Shown: positions 16,044 through 24,106 of the stretch, piece after piece
Layout: each line of letters starts with the position of its first letter
How positions within the stretch are numbered: position 1 is the stretch's first letter
Source of the DNA: Desulfobulbus propionicus
Lineage (GTDB): Bacteria; Desulfobacterota; Dissulfuribacteria; Dissulfuribacterales; DYOW01
Direction of reading: 5' to 3'
Assembly: GCA_020720325.1 (NCBI GenBank)
Contig: DYOW01000012.1
Span: forward strand, 1-40,648
Length of the DNA stretch: 40,648 nt
Translations under genes and position numbers: made by a program
The notes under the pieces: generated by a model
What the model saw: only the letters and a program-made list of their open reading frames with translations
The model's database searches: none
Told to the model about the DNA's origin: nothing

Positions 16044-17486
16044 TTATATCACTGAAACCTTAAGGGCATTTGTTGTGCCAGAGACATAAAGCGGAAGACC
16101 AACAACCACAAGCACTCTGTCGCCGGAAACAAGTTTTCCGAATTGTTTTACTAGCTCTATTGCTTCTTTTTCCATTTCATCCTCATTTGCAGCCTTTCCG
16201 CTAACAAGGACAGGGTGTACCCCCCAGTTTAATGATAGATTTCTGAAGGTGTTCATTTCAGGTGTAAGTCCGTATATACTTTGGGAAGGTCTGTATTTTG
16301 AAATAAGCCTTGCGGTGCTTCCTGACTGGGTATAGGCAATGATTGCCTTGACTTCAAGCCTGTTTGCAATTTCGCAGGCAGTGGCAGCAACAGCCTCCTG
16401 TATGGAATAATGGTCATCATGCATATACCTTGCAGAGAAGGTCTTGTATGGAAAAAGTGATTCTGCATACGAAATGCTTTTTGACATGGTTTCAACCGCA
16501 AGAAAAGGAAATTTTCCAATGGCAGTCTCTTCAGAGAGCATAAGAGCGTCACTTCCGTCAAGAACAGCATTGGCAATATCTGTTACCTCTGACCTTGAGG
16601 GGAGGGGATTATCAACCATTGATCTAAGCATCTGGGTGGCGGTTATAACGGGTTTTCCGTTATTGTTTGCCTTTTGAATAAGACTTTTCTGAACAATTGG
16701 GACTTTCTCAATGGGAATATCAACTCCAAGGTCTCCCCTTGCGATCATTATGCCGCTTGTGTTTGCTATTATTGCATCAATCTCGTCTAATGCCTCATGT
16801 TTCTCAATTTTTGCAATAATCGGGATATTTCCACTGAAATTTTCTATTATTTCCTTTGCCTGTAAGATATCGTTAAGGTTTCTTACAAAAGATAATGCGA
16901 TATAATCCACATTGTTTTCAATGCCAAAACTTATATCATTGATGTCTTTTTTGGACAAAATTGGAATATTCATGGATTTATCAGGAAGATTTATTCCTTT
17001 ATGGGAATTTAAAAAACCTCCGATAATCACACGGCAATGCACATCATGACCGTTTACTTCTTCTACGGACATTTTGATTGTGCCGTCTGCAAGGAGGAGT
17101 TTATCACCTGGCTTTACATCTGAAACAAGTCCTTTATAAGTCAGGGAAACCTCTTTGTTATTTCCTGCAATATCTCTGGAGGTTAAAATAAATATCTGAT
17201 TGGATTCAAGATAAACAGGTCCGTCCTGAATCAGCCCCACCCTTACCTTTGGTCCTGAAATATCCTGTAAAATTGCAGTGGGACAACAAAGTTCTCTGGA
17301 TATTTCTCTTATTATATTTATTACTTTGCCGTGTTCTTCGTGTGTTCCGTGGGAAAAATTTAATCTGGCAACGTTCATGCCAGAGGCAATAAGTTCATAA
17401 ATTGCCTCCGGAGAATTTGTATTTGGGCCAATGGTGCAAATAATTTTGGTTTTTCTCTGGTTAATAGGGGGTGTAATTGATGTCAG
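16044..17486 (-). CDS. pyk: Pyruvate kinase, CTG start
   Basis: Catalyses phosphoenolpyruvate + ADP to pyruvate + ATP. The ORF track begins at an internal ATG (17378) and misses the conserved first strand RKTKIICTIGP, which lies in the same frame upstream. Extending to the CTG at 17484-17486 gives 480 residues, the normal family length. That CTG is 8 bases after a perfect AAAGGAGG, and no ATG/GTG/TTG exists in between. The core is intact: MNVARLNFSHG, IMIARGDLGVDIP, the ITATQMLRSM active-site loop and a SEETAIG segment, followed by the C-terminal allosteric domain (IAYTQSGSTARLISKYRP). The ribosome-binding site overlaps the end of the sigma factor gene, suggesting coupled translation. Confidence 0.93.
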   Translation of the reverse strand: MTSITPPINQRKTKIICTIGPNTNSPEAIYELIASGMNVARLNFSHGTHEEHGKVINIIREISRELCCPTAILQDISGPKVRVGLIQDGPVYLESNQIFILTSRDIAGNNKEVSLTYKGLVSDVKPGDKLLLADGTIKMSVEEVNGHDVHCRVIIGGFLNSHKGINLPDKSMNIPILSKKDINDISFGIENNVDYIALSFVRNLNDILQAKEIIENFSGNIPIIAKIEKHEALDEIDAIIANTSGIMIARGDLGVDIPIEKVPIVQKSLIQKANNNGKPVITATQMLRSMVDNPLPSRSEVTDIANAVLDGSDALMLSEETAIGKFPFLAVETMSKSISYAESLFPYKTFSARYMHDDHYSIQEAVAATACEIANRLEVKAIIAYTQSGSTARLISKYRPSQSIYGLTPEMNTFRNLSLNWGVHPVLVSGKAANEDEMEKEAIELVKQFGKLVSGDRVLVVVGLPLYVSGTTNALKVSVI

Positions 17487-17494
17487 CGCCGTAT

Positions 17495-17502
17495 CCTCCT
17501 TT
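17495..17502 (-). promoter_or_regulatory. Shine-Dalgarno site fixing the pyk start
   Basis: AAAGGAGG on the minus strand, 8 bases before CTG at 17486 and touching the stop codon of the upstream sigma factor gene. It is the strongest ribosome-binding site nearby and the main evidence for the CTG start. Confidence 0.75.
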
Positions 17503-18898
17503 ATTCCATAAAGTTTCTTAGTTTATCTTTGCGGCTGGAATGTCTAAGCCTGTTTAAGGCCTTTTTTTCAATCTGTCTTATCCTTTCACGGGATACATTA
17601 AACCTTTTTCCAATTTCTTCAAGTGTAAACTGACATTGTTCACCGATCCCGAATCTTAAACGGATAATTTTTTCTTCCCGTGGGGACAGGGTGGAGAGAA
17701 TGCTTTTGATACGATTATTTAATTCCTTTTCCTTGACAGATTCATATGGGGAAACTGACTCGGAATTTGCAATAAAATCCCCAAGTGTGCTGTCTTCATC
17801 GCCTACCGGTGTTTCAAGGGATACAGGCTCACGGGATGCCTCAAGTATGGAGAGAATTTTATCCATTGGAAGGCCTGTTCTGTCTGATAGTTCATGGGGT
17901 GTAGGCTCTCTTCCAAGTTCTTTTGAAAGCGCATAGAATGCCTTGAAAAACTGGCTCCTAAGCTCAAGAAAATGGACGGGAAGTCTGATCGTCCTGGTTT
18001 TGTCAAGAATAGCCCTTGTGATAGCCTGTCTTATCCACCAGCTTGCATAAGTTGAAAATTTATTTCCCTTTGTATAGTCAAACCTGAAAACAGCTCTCAT
18101 AAGACCAAGATTTCCTTCCTGGATGAGATCCGCAAGGGAAAGACCCTGATGCATATATCTTTTTGCTATGCTTACAACAAGTCTCAGGTTGGCATTTATC
18201 ATCTCATCCTTTGCTCGTTCAATCTTGTTTCTTTCTTCTTTTACAATGCTGAATAAATCAAGAATAGCCGGATCATGAGTGTATTTTTCATGCAAAAGAC
18301 ACACGTTCTGAAACATTATATTAAGTTGTTGTTTTTTGGGTTTAAGGGTAGGGTCTCTTTTTTCCCAGATAGTTATTTGCTCCCGCATCTCAAGAATTTC
18401 TTTAAAATTTGAAGAACAATTGATAATTTTATCGAGAATAATCTTAAAGCCATTTCTGATAATAAAACTTAGATATTCTTCCTTTTCAGAGGTCAGAAGG
18501 TCATATTTGCCCATTTCTTTAAGATAAGATGTGGTTATTTCTTCTGTTTCTACCTGGTCTTCGGTTTCATCATCAAAAAGTTCGGCGTTAGCGGGCAATT
18601 CTTCTTCAGTGGCTTCATCAAAGGATAATTCAATGTTTTCTTCGCCTATTTTTCTCGTTTCTAAGTCGCTGGTTTCAAGGTAAGTATTGTTGGAAGCGCC
18701 ATTTCTAAAAAGATTATTTTCATCATAATCCCTTTCAAAACCTTCATTGTCTTCAGCTTTATCAGGTTTTCTTATTTTATCAATAAACTCTATAAAGGTG
18801 GGAAAAGATGTACTGTCAGGAAGAATATGTCCTTCAAAGATATTAAATGCTTCTTCTTTTTTTGGTCTTCCTTTTTTTACAACTTTTTTAATCTTCAT
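17501..18898 (-). CDS. RNA polymerase sigma-70 family factor (RpoD/RpoS class)
   Basis: A primary-like sigma factor of 465 residues from the preferred ATG. Region 1.2 (TSYLKEMGKYDLLT), region 2 (ANLRLVVSIAKRYMHQGLSL, DLIQEGNLGLMRAV, FSTYASWWIRQAI), region 3 (LGREPTPHELS) and region 4 (SPREEKIIRLRFGIG, ERIRQIEKKALNRLR) are complete. The N-terminus lacks a clear region 1.1 and has an AT-hook-like KKGRPKK followed by a long acidic stretch. It is shorter than typical RpoD, so it could be a group 2 factor rather than the housekeeping one. The ORF track starts at GTG 18904, but that codon overlaps the GAGG ribosome-binding site; the ATG at 18898 is better placed. pyk follows after 14 bp. Confidence 0.88.
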   Translation of the reverse strand: MKIKKVVKKGRPKKEEAFNIFEGHILPDSTSFPTFIEFIDKIRKPDKAEDNEGFERDYDENNLFRNGASNNTYLETSDLETRKIGEENIELSFDEATEEELPANAELFDDETEDQVETEEITTSYLKEMGKYDLLTSEKEEYLSFIIRNGFKIILDKIINCSSNFKEILEMREQITIWEKRDPTLKPKKQQLNIMFQNVCLLHEKYTHDPAILDLFSIVKEERNKIERAKDEMINANLRLVVSIAKRYMHQGLSLADLIQEGNLGLMRAVFRFDYTKGNKFSTYASWWIRQAITRAILDKTRTIRLPVHFLELRSQFFKAFYALSKELGREPTPHELSDRTGLPMDKILSILEASREPVSLETPVGDEDSTLGDFIANSESVSPYESVKEKELNNRIKSILSTLSPREEKIIRLRFGIGEQCQFTLEEIGKRFNVSRERIRQIEKKALNRLRHSSRKDKLRNFME

Positions 18899-19016
18899 TG
18901 TCACCTCATTCGAAAAAAGATTTCATTTTTTTTATATAAGAGATGGAAACATTGCAATTAAACATATTTATTTTATAAATGCAATATCGAAAAATGATTT
19001 TTTTAAAAAAAATATT

Positions 19017-19730
19017 TTAAGATTTTTGTACATAAAAATCTGATACTATGATCCCTGTTTCGTATAAAAAATAAAATGGAACTGCCATTAACAGGAGATT
19101 TAAAATATCCGGAGTGGGTGTTAACATTGCGGATACAATCATTATCAGAAGAAAGGCAATTTTTCTGTTTTTTTTTAGAAATTTCACATTAATAATACCA
19201 GTATAAGATAAGAATAAAATTAAAATCGGCAATTGGAAAATTATGCCAAAAATCAACCCGAGAAAAAGGGTAAAATCAATGAATCTGGTGACTGATATCG
19301 CTGGCTGAAGCGCTTCATTCTGGAAGGCAAGTAGAAATTTTATACCAAAAGGCAGTGTGACAGAAAGGCAGAAAATTATTCCAATAAAATATAAAAATAA
19401 AGAAAGAGCTGACAGGTCTATGAAAAAAGGTGTTTTAAGCTCAAATGTCCTTGCAAACAGCATTGTTAAGGAAAATAGGATAGGCGCAAGCAAAATAATA
19501 AAAGAGAGCAGGAACGAAAGTTTCATAAGAGATGTCAATGGCTCGATAATGCCGAAAAAAACCAGTTTCTGTCCGTACAAAGCCTGCATTAACATTATTA
19601 TTTCCCGTGAAAAAAACAGAAAAAATATAAACAGAAAGGGAAATATGCATCCATAAATTATAAATCTTACCCTTAATGAGGAGAAAATTATCCCAAGCTT
19701 TTCAGAATAGTCAAAAGTTAATGTATTTAT
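19017..19730 (-). CDS. tatC: Sec-independent translocase subunit TatC, probable ATA start
   Basis: An inner-membrane protein that recognises twin-arginine signal peptides. The ORF track begins at ATG 19595 and lacks the first membrane helix, but the frame extends upstream with FSSLRVRFIIYG and a hydrophobic helix, matching the TatC N-terminus. With the start at ATA (19728-19730) the product has 237 residues and six helices, close to normal. The ATA overlaps the purQ stop (ATAA) and follows AGGGG by 6 bases; no ATG/GTG/TTG lies between the purQ stop and the first helix. The conserved LTPTPD segment before the last helices is present, and a Glu is retained in the loop after helix 2. The conserved Glu of the usual ELR motif is Ser (SSLR). 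No tatA or tatB in the window. Confidence 0.82.
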   Translation of the reverse strand: MNTLTFDYSEKLGIIFSSLRVRFIIYGCIFPFLFIFFLFFSREIIMLMQALYGQKLVFFGIIEPLTSLMKLSFLLSFIILLAPILFSLTMLFARTFELKTPFFIDLSALSLFLYFIGIIFCLSVTLPFGIKFLLAFQNEALQPAISVTRFIDFTLFLGLIFGIIFQLPILILFLSYTGIINVKFLKKNRKIAFLLIMIVSAMLTPTPDILNLLLMAVPFYFLYETGIIVSDFYVQKS

Positions 19731-20560
19731 TGTTTTCCCCTAAGAAAATCTATGGCATTTCGGAAAAATATCAAACCCATTCCTTCTCCTGAATAATTTT
19801 CTTTCCGTGTCCAGTTTGGATGATTAACTCCACTCCAAAAGGCCTCGGGATGAGGCATTAACCCCATTATTCTACCTGTCGGATCACAGATGCCCGCAAT
19901 TGAATTTGTTGACCCATTAGGATTCTCAGGATAGACCATGCTTTCCATTCCAGTTTCTTTGTTTGCATATCTTAAAACAATAAGGTTCTCATCTTCAAGG
20001 CGTTTTAGAATCTGTTCGTTAAGGGTGACAAATTTGCCCTCGCCATGCCTTATTGGAAGTTCTATATAGTCCATATTTCGTGTAAAAATACAATTGCTTT
20101 TTGCATTAATCCTGCAATACACCCATCTGTCCTCAAAACGACCCGAATCATTTTGTGTAAGACTCACTGTCCTTTCAGTGTATTTGCCGTCAAAACCCGG
20201 TAAAAGTCCAAGCTTTACCAGAAGCTGAAAGCCGTTGCAAATACCAAGGATTATGCCATTGTTTTTTATGACATCAATAAACTGGTCTATTAATTTCTCA
20301 CCCGTTGATAATATTTTGGACATTTTGATCCTGTGGGCGCACATCTGAGCAGCCCCAAGATTGTCTCCATCAAGAAATCCTCCGGGCAAATTTATAAAGT
20401 TGTAATCCTTAATGCTTACATCCCCGTGGAGGACATCGCTCAGATGTGCTATGTCAACAACATCTGCCCCTGCAAGCTTACATGCCTGAGCCATTTCATT
20501 TTCACAATTTATTCCGTAACCTGAGATTACTATTGCCTTAACTTTGTTTTGGTTTATCAT
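19727..20560 (-). CDS. purQ: Phosphoribosylformylglycinamidine synthase glutaminase subunit
   Basis: A 277-residue class I glutamine amidotransferase that supplies ammonia to PurL for FGAM formation in purine synthesis. Catalytic triad: C108 (GICNGFQ), H237 and E239 (LMPHPEA). The YGINCENE start and the LPGGFLDGDNLGAA oxyanion region match PurQ. It is longer than the ~230-residue Bacillus type, as is common for the group with long C-termini. It diverges from cutA (48 bp between starts) and is overlapped at its stop by the proposed tatC start. purL and purS are not in the window. Confidence 0.93.
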   Translation of the reverse strand: MINQNKVKAIVISGYGINCENEMAQACKLAGADVVDIAHLSDVLHGDVSIKDYNFINLPGGFLDGDNLGAAQMCAHRIKMSKILSTGEKLIDQFIDVIKNNGIILGICNGFQLLVKLGLLPGFDGKYTERTVSLTQNDSGRFEDRWVYCRINAKSNCIFTRNMDYIELPIRHGEGKFVTLNEQILKRLEDENLIVLRYANKETGMESMVYPENPNGSTNSIAGICDPTGRIMGLMPHPEAFWSGVNHPNWTRKENYSGEGMGLIFFRNAIDFLRGKQ

Positions 20561-20582
20561 AAAATTAACCCTTAAAAAATAA

Positions 20583-20600
20583 AAGAATCAGAAGAATGGA
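20583..20600 (+). repeat. 18-bp direct repeat, copy 1 (cutA leader)
   Basis: AAGAATCAGAAGAATGGA occurs here, just before the cutA start codon, and again inside cutA at 20763-20780, exactly 180 bases apart. It is purine-rich, so partly a composition effect. Confidence 0.6.
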
Positions 20601-20608
20601 TAAATAAT

Positions 20609-20944
20609 ATGGAAAAAAATGAGTATATCATTGTCATCTCCACAACGGAAACAAAGGATGAAGCAAAAAAAATCGCTCAAATCCTGATAGAAAAAAAGAT
20701 TGTTGCCTGCATCCAGATTTCCGGTCCAATTTTAAGCCTTTACTGGTGGGAAGGAAAAATAGAAGAATCAGAAGAATGGAGGATAATGGCAAAGACAACA
20801 AACAAGCTATATGATAAGGTTGAAAGATGCATCAGACAAAATCACTCCTATTCTGTTCCTCAAATTATATCAGTGTCTATTTCAGATGGTTTTGCAGAAT
20901 ATCTTAAATGGATTGATGATAGCGCCACCGCTTTATTTGCTTAA
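20609..20944 (+). CDS. cutA: CutA family protein
   Basis: A 111-residue protein of the CutA1 family, small trimeric proteins linked to divalent-cation tolerance. The pattern IVISTTETKDEAKKIAQILIEKKIVACIQI, SLYWWEGKIEESEEW, and HSYSVPQIISVSISDG is complete and the length is normal. The ribosome-binding site is weak. The 3' end overlaps the convergent cheX gene by 12 bp. Confidence 0.92.
   Translation: MEKNEYIIVISTTETKDEAKKIAQILIEKKIVACIQISGPILSLYWWEGKIEESEEWRIMAKTTNKLYDKVERCIRQNHSYSVPQIISVSISDGFAEYLKWIDDSATALFA
20763..20780 (+). repeat. 18-bp direct repeat, copy 2 (within cutA)
   Basis: Exact copy of 20583-20600, encoding part of the EESEEW segment. Because it codes for conserved family residues, the coding copy is likely the original. 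Confidence 0.6.
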
Positions 20945-21394
20945 ACCTATCTCAACTACAAAATCCCCTTTTGGTGTGGAAAACGGAACGGCAATAACTG
21001 GTCCCTTTACAATATGCGCAATCACATGGCGCTCACCTGAAACCACAGTTGGGGTGCCTGCCTGAAGGACAATCCCCTGGGACTCAAGTCTTCTTCTTGC
21101 ATCGCCGCATATCATATTTGTAAGTTCACCCACGGCATCCCTTACTTCATCGTTTAAATCAGCAGGAGGACTCCCAAAAAGATTTCCCACAATGGTAATA
21201 ATACAATCTTTTTGAAAGGAAATGGAAAGCGAGCCTTCTGATTGCCCGGTAATACCTATTATGCCAGTCACATCGCCAATAGCGGTTCTTTCTTTCTTGA
21301 GGTAAGGAGCCTTTGGTTTTGCATCAACCATAGCCATAGTTTTTAGAACATTAATAGCCGCCTCAAGAAAAGGGTTAATTAATTTAACATCCAA
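20933..21394 (-). CDS. cheX: CheX family CheY-phosphatase-like protein
   Basis: A 153-residue protein with the CheX/CheC-like layout. LINPFLEAAINVLKTMA at the start and VGELTNMICGDARRRL in the middle carry the E-x-x-N phosphatase motif that dephosphorylates CheY-P, and the GSLSISFQKD strand fits. It has no chemotaxis genes next to it, so it may act on a receiver protein encoded elsewhere. The start is TTG, supported by an AGGAGG ribosome-binding site 5 bases upstream; no alternative ATG in frame is nearby. Confidence 0.9.
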   Translation of the reverse strand: MDVKLINPFLEAAINVLKTMAMVDAKPKAPYLKKERTAIGDVTGIIGITGQSEGSLSISFQKDCIITIVGNLFGSPPADLNDEVRDAVGELTNMICGDARRRLESQGIVLQAGTPTVVSGERHVIAHIVKGPVIAVPFSTPKGDFVVEIGLSK

Positions 21395-21594
21395 TGTTGC
21401 CTCCTGTTATTAACAGATAAAAATACTAAGAACTTAACAAAACAATAACAAAAATATTTAAGATAACATATCATCGCAAAAAAAAAATACTTAAAATTAA
21501 AATTTTAAATTCAAAAAAAAATTATCTAAAAATTATTTCGGTAAAATTTAATTTTATCTTATTTTTTTAAGATATTTGCATGAAAAAAATTGAA

Positions 21595-21834
21595 TTAGAA
21601 TTCATCCTCATCCATATATCCGAACCCTTCTTCGTCAGACCAATCTTCTCCCTTTTCAGACGGCTCAATATCCATATCATACCAGTCATCAAGGGTTAAT
21701 TCCTCTACTTCTCCCTCATCGTCTTCAATTTCTATCATGCCTTCTTCAAAATCAACAGAAATGACCTGAAATATCCTGCTCATTTCCACTTCTTCATACC
21801 AGTTTCCTTCTATGGGTTTTATGCTTGTAGGCAT
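21595..21834 (-). CDS. Small acidic protein, DUF6763-like
   Basis: A 79-residue very acidic protein. The N-terminus IKPIEGNWYEEVE, a central FQVISVDFEEGMIEIEDDEGEVEELTLDDWYDMDIEP and an Asp/Glu-rich tail match a small family I recall as DUF6763, of unknown function. It has no membrane segment. A strong AGGAGG ribosome-binding site precedes the ATG, and it follows the XpaC-like gene by 13 bp, so it belongs to the TelA operon at least transcriptionally. Confidence 0.7.
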   Translation of the reverse strand: MPTSIKPIEGNWYEEVEMSRIFQVISVDFEEGMIEIEDDEGEVEELTLDDWYDMDIEPSEKGEDWSDEEGFGYMDEDEF

Positions 21835-21847
21835 GTTTTAAATCCTC

Positions 21848-22480
21848 CTAAATAGAAAAATAGTCTCCTTCTTTAAATTTATCTTCAAGAAACTTTGAAT
21901 TGTTGATTAATTCTTGAGTGTTATTTTCATGAATGCTTACAACAATCTGCTTGATTTTATTATCCATTAACTTTAGCTGGTCAATTAATATCTGATGGGC
22001 TGTTTTTCCATCTTTAAGAACATGAACCTTTCTGAAAGACCAGGGAAGTTTAAGATAATTTTCGAGCAAAGAAGGAAGATACTTAAATACAGTTTGCTTA
22101 ATTGTAAAAAAATTATGGTCAAATACCGCGGCGCCATTTTCAAAATCCTTTAAAATATCAAAAATAGAGTCCCTGATACTTATAACAAGGGTTAAAATGT
22201 CAGGGCTTACCTTATTTTTGATTGTTTTAATAAGACTTTCAAGTGAGTCCTTTATTTCATCAATGGTCATTGGATTGCCAAGCTGGATTTCAAGGTGAGG
22301 CTCCCCTGGCGTTCCAATAATTCCAATAAAATAAAGTGAAATAACAATAGGTAGCCAGAATTTTTGGATGACACCTGTAAAAAATAAGATAAGCCCGATA
22401 ATGCCAAGCATAGAAGCAACAATGTTTCTATTGCTGTATAAAAATAATAATACTCTTAATTTAAGGCTTTTTTCAGGCAT
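21848..22480 (-). CDS. XpaC-like membrane protein of the TelA cluster
   Basis: A 210-residue protein with two N-terminal membrane helices (about 17-55, separated by VIQKFW) and a cytoplasmic helical remainder. The segment YLPSLLENYLKLPWSFR followed by GKTAHQILIDQLKLMDNKIKQI resembles the XpaC family, whose gene neighbours a TelA homologue in Bacillus (xpaC-yaaN). The start is 4 bp after the stop of the vWA gene, so translation is probably coupled. The family assignment is by pattern and neighbourhood, not certain. Enzymatic activity is not proposed. Confidence 0.6.
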   Translation of the reverse strand: MPEKSLKLRVLLFLYSNRNIVASMLGIIGLILFFTGVIQKFWLPIVISLYFIGIIGTPGEPHLEIQLGNPMTIDEIKDSLESLIKTIKNKVSPDILTLVISIRDSIFDILKDFENGAAVFDHNFFTIKQTVFKYLPSLLENYLKLPWSFRKVHVLKDGKTAHQILIDQLKLMDNKIKQIVVSIHENNTQELINNSKFLEDKFKEGDYFSI

Positions 22481-22484
22481 ATAC

Positions 22485-24071
22485 TTATTGATAACCTCTT
22501 ATTTGTTTAAATACAAAGGATAAATTATCCTTTTTGGCATCAAAAACCTTGCCACCGGTTACTTGTGCAATACGTTCAAGCTCAGTTTTATCAGCATCTC
22601 CGAAAATAATCGGAAATACCTTAACAACCTTTGCCTGTTCCGGTAGTGTATTATAATAACGTTCAAATTCATTTATATCAACACCCGCTGTATTTTTTCC
22701 GTCTGTCATAAGAACAATGGAATAATAACGATTTTGGTCCATATTGATGTTTTTTAATGCATTCTGATATGCATTAATAGTTGCGGAAAAAATGGCTGTG
22801 CCGCCGACTGCATTAAGGGAAAGGGCAAAATTTTTAATATTTCCCAAAATTTCATTATATTTTGATAAATCAGCAAGGTCAAAATGAACAACAGGATTAA
22901 TCCTGTCATTAAATGTAATAATATCGATTTGTTCTCTCTTTTGAAAACGTGCGAATCTTCCTGTAAGGCTCTGGTCGTCACCGCAAAGAACAAGAAATGC
23001 CTTTTTAAGGTCTTCTATCCTTTGTCCCTGCATTGAACCGCTTACATCAAGGATAAATGTGGAAGATGCGGGAAGCCTTTGTTCATCAAGGTAACTGAAA
23101 AGAATAGAGTTTACCACATCGAGTGTGCCCGGAAATGGAAGCTCCACTATGAGATTTTTGGGAAAGATATTGCTTAATGCCACCTCAGGGATAACAGGTC
23201 TTCTGTAGGTTGAATCCATCATTGTTTTCTGAAATTCTGAAGATTTTAAGTAATCAACCAATTTTTTATAATCTTCACGTTTATTGTCATTTAATAGTAT
23301 AAGTGGATAATCAGCTGTAATAATGCCTTCCTTTGGGTAGATAAGAACAAGTTTTTCCCTGAGCTGATTCTCTTTGTTTAAGCCTATTAAAACAGATTCA
23401 TAGTTAATTATGGCATCAAGTCTGTCCTGCTCCCTTACAAATACATCAGAAAGCCAACCTGAACTGCCGGATGTTAGCTTCATGCCCTTAAAAAATTTCT
23501 GTAATTTTTCAGTGTTTATATCGGATTCTTTTAAAGAATCAGGATTTCCTGAAAGAGCGGAAACAACACCTATAACAGCGCTAAAACCTGTATTTGATGA
23601 TGTGGGGTTTGTCATTGCAAATTTAAGCTTGTTTTCATTAATTTTTATTGCAATATCCTCCCATGTTACATTGGGATTATCTTTCCATCCGAATTCCTTT
23701 GCCTTTGATTCCTTTACACCAATAATTACAGGTGACAGCATGATTTTTTCCGATGCCTTTACAAGCTCTTTTTGGGTGAGCATGAGATATTTTGCATGGG
23801 AAAACCAGGCTGCATCAAATTTTTGACCGGCAGCGAGCATATCTATTCCGTCAAGGGTGCCGCTGTATTTAAGTTGTAAGCTAATGCCTGTTTTTTGTTT
23901 TATGGCAGGGAAAAAAGGCTCAAGGTCTTTTAATTCAGAACCTGCTAATATTGTAAATGCGTTTTGTGGCGGAGTCTTCACCCCTGATTGCTTATTTTTA
24001 TCTTTATCATCGCTGCATGACACAAGAAATGCAAAAAACAATATAAACAACACTGATAATAACTTTTTCAT
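22485..24071 (-). CDS. Lipoprotein: substrate-binding domain fused to vWA domain
   Basis: A 528-residue lipoprotein with lipobox LVSC (C19). Residues ~38-330 form a periplasmic substrate-binding-protein fold: FTILAGSEL start, ligand-cleft TNPTSSNTGFSA (154-165) and an YPLILL hinge. Residues ~335-528 are a von Willebrand A domain with a complete MIDAS (D342-x-S344-x-S346, T425, D457), so it should bind Mg2+ and a protein ligand. The protein should face the periplasm. No ABC permease or ATPase gene is near, so the domain is more likely a sensor or adaptor than a transporter subunit. A GAGGT ribosome-binding site supports the start. It sits between telA-like and XpaC-like genes. Confidence 0.82.
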   Translation of the reverse strand: MKKLLSVLFILFFAFLVSCSDDKDKNKQSGVKTPPQNAFTILAGSELKDLEPFFPAIKQKTGISLQLKYSGTLDGIDMLAAGQKFDAAWFSHAKYLMLTQKELVKASEKIMLSPVIIGVKESKAKEFGWKDNPNVTWEDIAIKINENKLKFAMTNPTSSNTGFSAVIGVVSALSGNPDSLKESDINTEKLQKFFKGMKLTSGSSGWLSDVFVREQDRLDAIINYESVLIGLNKENQLREKLVLIYPKEGIITADYPLILLNDNKREDYKKLVDYLKSSEFQKTMMDSTYRRPVIPEVALSNIFPKNLIVELPFPGTLDVVNSILFSYLDEQRLPASSTFILDVSGSMQGQRIEDLKKAFLVLCGDDQSLTGRFARFQKREQIDIITFNDRINPVVHFDLADLSKYNEILGNIKNFALSLNAVGGTAIFSATINAYQNALKNINMDQNRYYSIVLMTDGKNTAGVDINEFERYYNTLPEQAKVVKVFPIIFGDADKTELERIAQVTGGKVFDAKKDNLSFVFKQIRGYQ

Positions 24072-24106
24072 GGAAAATACCTCTTAATTGTATTATTGAA
24101 AAAAAA

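Noticed and set aside
18899-18904. GTG start for the sigma factor
   Set aside because: The GTG overlaps the GAGG ribosome-binding site itself; the ATG six bases downstream is correctly spaced.
19357-19656. 99-residue plus-strand ORF
   Set aside because: Antisense to tatC; the tatC frame gives recognisable membrane helices and motifs.
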